Source: Rickettsiaceae bacterium (lineage in GTDB: Bacteria > Pseudomonadota > Alphaproteobacteria > Rickettsiales > Rickettsiaceae). Taken from it: a DNA stretch of 7,315 bases. Every line of letters begins with the position of its first letter. Within the stretch, counting starts at the first letter, position 1. The notes under the pieces were generated by a model. The model was given only the letters and a program-made list of their open reading frames with translations, had not been told where the DNA came from and did not search any database. Made by a program: the position numbers and the translations under genes. Location: positions 1 to 7,315 of the forward strand of contig JAGOJE010000047.1 of assembly GCA_017995275.1 (NCBI GenBank). The letters run 5' to 3'. This document shows, one piece after another, positions 1 through 5,500 of the stretch.

Positions 1-770
1 GTATGTTAGTTAGCGGCAATACAAAGCTAGCTTCAGACCTTGTTAATAAGATAAAAGCGGATTTACCTTCGGATCTTGATTTGCACAGCCATGTGGTGCT
101 TAGCCTTGCCGATCAAGATGATGAGCAAAGAATTTATCATTTAAAATATCTTTTAGATCATGCTGAATATAAAAATTTTGCATCACGCGCTCTTGCTTCA
201 TATTACTTTAAGTATCAATATTATCAACAATGTGTGGAATATGCTAAGCATCATTCTAATATGCGCAATGATTCAGAAATATTGGAGATGCTTGTAGAAT
301 GCTATGCTAAACTAGGGCATTGGGATGAGTTTGATGATGTAGTATCGAAATTCATATCTTGCGTGGCAACTCCTAATAAACATATGGTAGGAACTATATC
401 AGAGGGTTATTTTAGGGCTGCTCAAGCAGTTTTGGAGTCTGAAAATAATGAAAGAGCAGTTAGCTATTTAGAGCTAGCATTGCTTCATAAGCCAGATATG
501 CTAGAGGCAGTAGAATTGCTGTGTCATTTAAATATCAACGATGGTAGGGCGGCAGTTAATAAGGACTTTATAGAGAATGCTTTTGCGATTTCTCCATCTT
601 TAGAACTATGTATATTGTACCAAAAATCCACAAAATTTACCAATGGGCAAATTTATTCTCAGCTATCTTCTCTTATTGATCATCGTAAGAACGTAACAGT
701 TTTTCTCACTATTGCCTCTTACCTTTCATTGAAGGATGAGGTGCGTGAACTTAAAGAATTGATCATATAA
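1..770 (+). CDS. HemY-like tetratricopeptide-repeat protein, 5'-partial
   Basis: This is the C-terminal part (at least 255 residues) of a protein resembling the TPR region of the HemY family. HemY proteins are inner-membrane-anchored and are encoded near heme-synthesis genes in proteobacteria; their biochemical role is not settled. What is seen: successive helical hairpins of TPR type, with alternating A/L/Y positions. Examples are the segments beginning GNTKLASDLV (residues 5-14 from the first ATG), ASRALASYYFKYQYYQQCVEYA, MLVECYAKLGHWDEF and RAAQAVLESENNERAVSYLELAL. These follow the order of alphaproteobacterial HemY. No membrane segment is visible. The family's N-terminal membrane domain (roughly 100 residues) must lie upstream, so the ATG at 3 is probably internal. 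The protein ends without the Cys/Trp-containing tail I recall in many alphaproteobacterial relatives. It is cotranscribed with the next gene, separated by only 2 bases. TPR fold is fairly sure; assignment to HemY rather than another TPR protein is moderate. Confidence 0.65.
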   Translation, partial: MLVSGNTKLASDLVNKIKADLPSDLDLHSHVVLSLADQDDEQRIYHLKYLLDHAEYKNFASRALASYYFKYQYYQQCVEYAKHHSNMRNDSEILEMLVECYAKLGHWDEFDDVVSKFISCVATPNKHMVGTISEGYFRAAQAVLESENNERAVSYLELALLHKPDMLEAVELLCHLNINDGRAAVNKDFIENAFAISPSLELCILYQKSTKFTNGQIYSQLSSLIDHRKNVTVFLTIASYLSLKDEVRELKELII

Positions 771-772
771 TT

Positions 773-1897
773 ATGAGCCTAAATGTTTTAGGGGTTGATT
801 TAGACAACAAGCAGCAGAAGCTCATAAAAAAACTAAATGCTATAGCTAGTCATTTAAATTCATCTTCTGTAAAAAAAGCAATTTCCAGAATCATAAATAC
901 ACTCAAGGCAGTTCAAGATTTGAGTGGTAAGCGGCTGCGGAGTAGTAAGAGCTTGAGCACGCATGGTCCAGATAATAAATTCGAAGACTATATATCATCC
1001 ATAAAGTACGGTATTTATATTCATGGATGTGTTGGATGTGGCAAAAGCACCATTGCAAAGGCTTTTTTTGACCATGTTGTTACTGCAAAAAAATTCTTAC
1101 ATTATCAAGCTTTTATCAGGAACATACATAGATCTTTAAAAACTACAGATGTAGATAATGTGATAGATAATCTTGCAATGGAATATGATAAGATAAAGCT
1201 TTTATGTATAGATGAATTTGAGATTAAAGATATAACAGATGCTATGATAGTCTCAAGGCTTCTTTTTAAGCTAAAAAAGCGTGGAGTTTTCATATTAATT
1301 ACTACTAATACTGCTCCACATATGCTTTATAAAGGTGGCATTCAAAGAGAATCTTTTGTGCCATTTATAGAAATGATCCTACGTGATTTTGAGATTTTTC
1401 ATTTTTCAAATAATATAGATTATAGGATGAAATATATACCTTCAAAAAAGAGGGTTATATATCCATTAGATGAAGAAAGAAAAATTGCTATGGAGGATGC
1501 GATTTCTCACTTGATATCTGGCTACGAGCCTTCTATAACTAAGCTTGTAGTTTTTGGTAGAGAGTTAGTTTTTTCAAGGACTTACAAATCCGTTTTAATT
1601 GCTGATTTTAATGAGCTTTGTAGATCTAATCTTTCGTATAATGACTATATAGAAATATGTAATCATTTTTCGTATATAGTCATGGAAAATGTACCTATAA
1701 TAACTGCTGAAGATACAGACATTGCAATAAGATTCATACATTTTATTGATAGTGTCTATTTTACTAAAAGGTTGCTTCTTATATCTCTTGTAGCTGAGCC
1801 ATGTGAGATATACAAAAATGGTAAGATGCTTGAAGAATTTAAGCGCACAGTATCTAGGCTCCATGAGATGGGTTCTGATGATTATTTTATTAATTGA
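773..1897 (+). CDS. zapE: ZapE/AFG1-family P-loop ATPase
   Basis: A 374-residue AAA-like ATPase of the AFG1/LACE1/ZapE family. In E. coli ZapE is linked to late divisome and Z-ring function; mitochondrial AFG1 is linked to inner-membrane protein quality control and respiratory-complex turnover. Visible motifs in order: Walker A GCVGCGKST at residues 85-93 (K91); the family block after it, HYQAFIRNIHRSL, near 110-122; Walker B LLCIDEFEI at 143-151 (D147, E148) followed by KDITDAMIVSRLL; sensor-1-like TTN at 177-179; the LYKGGIQRESF block near 185-195, whose R192 is an arginine-finger candidate; and NIDYRMKYI near 214-222. The C-terminal family signature is intact: FNELC, DYIEI, VPIIT, RFIHFIDSVY and the near-terminal RTVSRLHEMGSDDY at 359-371. 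Length is normal for the family. The ATG lies 2 bases after the upstream stop, with only a weak purine-rich AAAGAA for ribosome binding, suggesting translational coupling. Cysteines at 86 and 89 in the P-loop are unusual. Family assignment is firm; the exact role in this organism is inferred. Confidence 0.93.
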   Translation: MSLNVLGVDLDNKQQKLIKKLNAIASHLNSSSVKKAISRIINTLKAVQDLSGKRLRSSKSLSTHGPDNKFEDYISSIKYGIYIHGCVGCGKSTIAKAFFDHVVTAKKFLHYQAFIRNIHRSLKTTDVDNVIDNLAMEYDKIKLLCIDEFEIKDITDAMIVSRLLFKLKKRGVFILITTNTAPHMLYKGGIQRESFVPFIEMILRDFEIFHFSNNIDYRMKYIPSKKRVIYPLDEERKIAMEDAISHLISGYEPSITKLVVFGRELVFSRTYKSVLIADFNELCRSNLSYNDYIEICNHFSYIVMENVPIITAEDTDIAIRFIHFIDSVYFTKRLLLISLVAEPCEIYKNGKMLEEFKRTVSRLHEMGSDDYFIN

Positions 1898-1901
1898 GGA
1901 G
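1896..1901 (+). promoter_or_regulatory. Shine-Dalgarno sequence of tmk, overlapping the zapE stop
   Basis: GAGGAG lies 4 bases upstream of ATG 1906 and shares two bases with the zapE TGA stop (1895-1897). It is the only strong ribosome binding site visible in the operon. It decides the tmk start and suggests that terminating zapE ribosomes could reinitiate on tmk. Confidence 0.8.
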
Positions 1902-1905
1902 AAAA

Positions 1906-2511
1906 ATGATAAGAGGAAAATTTATTACATTTGAAGGCGGTGAAGGCAGTGGCAAAACAACGCAAAGTAAGTTGCTGTATGATTATCTAATATCGCATAA
2001 TATTGATGCTGTATGGACTCGTGAGATAGGTGGCACTCCTGGTGCTGAAAAAATAAGGCAGGTGGTTATAGATCACGATTTAGATGAAGAGAGTGAGCTT
2101 CTTATGATCATAGCGGCTAGGATGGATCATGTTAGGAAGTTGATTGAGCCATCTGTTATTCATGGTAAGTGGGTTATATGCGATAGGTTTTCAGATTCCA
2201 CTCTGGCATATCAGGGGTGTTCTATAAATATTGAGAAAATTATTAGCTTAAATAATTTGTTTTTGGGAGATTTTCATCCGGACCTTACATTTTTTATAGA
2301 TGTTCCTCCGGAAGTAGGTGTTGAAAGGGCTATTGATAGAGGTAATAATAACAAGTTTGAAGCAAAAACTCTTGCTTTTCATAATCAAGTATATCGTAAC
2401 TTCAAATCTTTAGGTAATAGATTTGGGGATAGAATAGTTTCAATAAATGGTGCTCAGACTTTGGCTCATGTACATTCTGATATTTTAAATGTTATAAAGG
2501 AGCGCTTTTAA
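1906..2511 (+). CDS. tmk: Thymidylate kinase (dTMP kinase)
   Basis: A 201-residue cytosolic enzyme that phosphorylates dTMP to dTDP with ATP, an essential step in dTTP supply. Motifs seen, numbered from the ATG at 1906: P-loop FEGGEGSGKTTQ at 9-20 (K17), TRE-x-GGTPGAE at 38-48, the AARMDHV block at 70-76, the CDRFSDSTLAYQG block at 92-104 containing the DR[FY] motif (D93, R94), LTFFIDVPPEVGVERA at 127-142, and the LID region with R141, R145 and KFEAKTLAFHNQVY near 150-163. Length matches bacterial Tmk. The frame is open upstream to a TTG at 1894, but the ATG at 1906 is chosen because GAGGAG at 1896-1901 sits 4 bases before it and family members begin directly with the RGKFITFEGG block. The usual Pro of TREPGG is Ile41 here. 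The gene is last in the operon and its stop overlaps that of the convergent autotransporter. The common neighbour holB does not follow. Confidence 0.96.
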   Translation: MIRGKFITFEGGEGSGKTTQSKLLYDYLISHNIDAVWTREIGGTPGAEKIRQVVIDHDLDEESELLMIIAARMDHVRKLIEPSVIHGKWVICDRFSDSTLAYQGCSINIEKIISLNNLFLGDFHPDLTFFIDVPPEVGVERAIDRGNNNKFEAKTLAFHNQVYRNFKSLGNRFGDRIVSINGAQTLAHVHSDILNVIKERF

Positions 2512-2523
2512 AGCGCTATCCTT
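2497..2523. terminator. Putative bidirectional terminator hairpin across two convergent stop codons
   Basis: Two AGCGCT arms (2501-2506 and 2512-2517) flank a 5-base loop, TTTAA. The inverted repeat can also be read as 8+1+8 bases (2501-2508 and 2510-2517). AAGG at 2497-2500 can pair with CCTT at 2520-2523, extending the stem to 10 pairs with a 2-base bulge (2518-2519). On the + side it is followed by a weak U-rich stretch (TTAATTTTAT); on the - side by TTATAAC. The hairpin lies inside both coding ends, and no other terminator could fit between these convergent genes. The structure is seen directly; terminator activity is inferred, and the poor U-tracts make it uncertain. Confidence 0.5.
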
Positions 2524-5500
2524 AATTTTATGAACCCTTGACGCGCTATATATTTCTTCGCAACTTTTATATCCATCCCTATACCAAATGTGATGGATTC
2601 CTTTTTCTTTGACCCTACATCGATTGAGCATCCTGCACCATATGTTGATTTCTGAGTTGAGAGTTTTTGAGAATATTCTTCAATGCTTCCTTGTAATGTG
2701 CTTCTAACTATAGGGTCTTTGTAGGAGAATGATCTTGCAATATTTGCGTGAATCTCAGGCGTGAATACTAGATGGTTGCTATAAAAATGAGCACTTGCGC
2801 TTAAATTAAACAGCCATGACATTTTGTAATATTTCTTTGCTTTTATATACCGATCTGTTATTCCACCACCTTTTTCCATATAAGAAGTATCTTTGGCATG
2901 ATCATACATTATACCAAATGTTGGAGTAATAAATATTGTAGGACTGGCTCTAAAACGATATCCTATAGACGCTTCTGCGCTTATGTTTTTAGACTTGTAC
3001 TTAGATATTGTACGTGTATTTTGTAGTAAATTTGGCAGTTGTTTATAGCTCATAGTATTAACTTGAGACTCACCATATCCAGCACTAAATTTGGTAAATA
3101 ATCCATGATATATATTATATGCACCATATAATGATAGTTTCCAGCTAGGGGAATTTGTATAACCTTTATCGCCAGTGTTTTCTATTGTGGATCTGCAATA
3201 TGTGCCTGAGACCCCTAAAATCAATCTATCTTTTTCTATATCAAATCCAACAGTTGTGCCATAGGATTTAGATTTAAATGCTGGAATGTTATTAGAATTT
3301 TCCTTCTGCTTAACAAGTCCACCAAATTGTGCTGACCAGAATCCAAATTTTTGATTTATATCATTATCACCAGCCGCTTCTGCTGAATGCTTAGTCTTAT
3401 TAACATCATATGGTGTAGAAGAAGTGCCGGATCCAAAACTATCAAACTGAGAAGAAACATTATCTATTCTTGTGCCAATGGTCTCATGTATAATATCTGA
3501 TACTACGTTTGTTACCTGTATAGAGTGAGATACTGGTTTTAATGATTCTATAGCCTGGGCTCTTTCTGAATCATCAGTTATAGCTGATATTACTTCTGCA
3601 AGAGTAAGCGCATTTCCTGAATTATTTGAATGAAATAATGCTGTATCTCCATAACTTTCTTGCAACAACTGGTGGATATTTACTTTCGGTACTAAGGACA
3701 TTGTTGTGCTATTATATTTCCACTTAGTGACTGATGAGTTATTATTTACAGTTACAGCTCCATCAAATTCATGGATTGTTCCTCCAGAAGCACTAAAGAG
3801 TTTTACAGATGTTATATTTTTATTTACGGGATAATTGATATTTATAGTTAGTGAATTTTGTGTTGATATATCAAGAATTCCTCCAGTAACTTTTATCATT
3901 CCATGATCTTGAGCATCATTTATTGAGATGTTAAGAATATTATTTCCATTCCATGTGCCTCCAGATGATAAATTAAGAGTATTTGCTCCTAATTCTATGG
4001 TTGTATTATTTATAGTTAGAGATTTAGCCGAAGTATCTGGATTGTTTACTTCAATAGAAGATCCATTTCCTGCAACTATATCAGCATTTACTGTAGCAGT
4101 TTGAATTACATAGTTTTTGTTTTCGGCAAGAGATAAATTTCCGAGTGATTTGCTTGAGCCGACTTCTTTAATAAATGTATATCCATCTTCAAATATGAAA
4201 GAGGTATTACTGCCGCCATCGCCGTCTATTTTGCCATCAAAAGAAGCTCCAGATTTTATTTTCACAGTTGCAGATCCACTCAATGTAACATCACTTACCA
4301 TATTTTCGGTTATTTCTAGATCTGAGTTTGTAGATTTGTAATTAGTTGCATAAAGATTAGATAGATGCAAATTAGCAGAAGATTCTACTAGGCTAAATTT
4401 ATCTGAACTTGTTCCTATAGTTCCAGTATATGGTGTGTCTATATTTAGCTGCCCACCACTACCAGGATTTGTTATAGAACTTGCTTTTATGTTTTTACCA
4501 GCTGTATCTAATTTATGAGATCCTTCTATTCTTACTTCGGATATATTATTACTGCCTATGTTTCCACCTAATGTTTGGTTTGCTGAAATAATTACCAAAC
4601 CACGCCCACTTACTCCACTATTTATTGCAGAAAATCCTGACATGCTGTCTGGTGCATTTATTATAACTGTTGCATCATTACCAGCAAAATCTACATTTAT
4701 GTTTGCGCTACTATTAAATACTAAAGATTGAGATGAACTAGAGAAAGAAGTTGCGTTTGCTATATTGACTGCTGAGGAGAATATAGCTGAACTTGTGCTA
4801 TCAGATAATACAAAATTATTGCTATGAATTGTTCCTGTGAATGAATAATTTCCATGTGAAATAATTATGGAAGATAAAGAATTTGTTTCGCCTAGATTTC
4901 CATATACTGAGGTACCAGACTGAAGTTGTAAAGTGCCAACACCATCTGTGTTGCTTATATTATCAACATTACCTGTGATGTTATTGTTTGCGTCTAATAT
5001 GACGAAACTTTCAGATGCTATAAATTTTATATTAGATGTAACATCATCTTCAAATTCTACAATACCGGATCCTATTTCTATAGATTTAGATTTTACCTCG
5101 GATTGTATGATTGCTTTTATGCCGGTTGTTGGGATTATGGACAATAATTCTAGAGGTTTGGTTTCTCCAATAGTGCCGGTAATTATAGCAGCACCGTTTA
5201 ATGTTACTTTTCCTGAATAATTTGTTCCTGTTAGATTGTCGATATTTCCAGTTACTTGTTTTCCATCAGCTATCAAAATGCTGCAATTTCCTGAAGATAT
5301 ATTGATGTTACCAGAAAAACTCTCTAATAATGCTACATTTGATGCAGATAAATTCAGGCTTTCTACAGAAACTATTGATTGGAATGTAGACAATGTAGAA
5401 TCCGTTATAGAAAGATGCTTTACAAATACTGAAGATGCAAATACAGTTTCTATACCAGCTAAATTGAGTAAAATTAGCCTATTTGTTTCAGATGAAGCTA

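Noticed and set aside
1105..1864. Two short minus-strand open frames (62 and 89 codons) inside zapE
   Set aside because: They overlap the conserved ZapE motifs, are rich in residues typical of AT-rich antisense frames, and show no start signals or family resemblance.
2512..2551. Possible direct repeat GCGCTAT (near 2513 and 2543)
   Set aside because: Both copies are short and encode the autotransporter codons for I-A-L and I-A-R; a 7-base match in coding DNA is easily due to chance.
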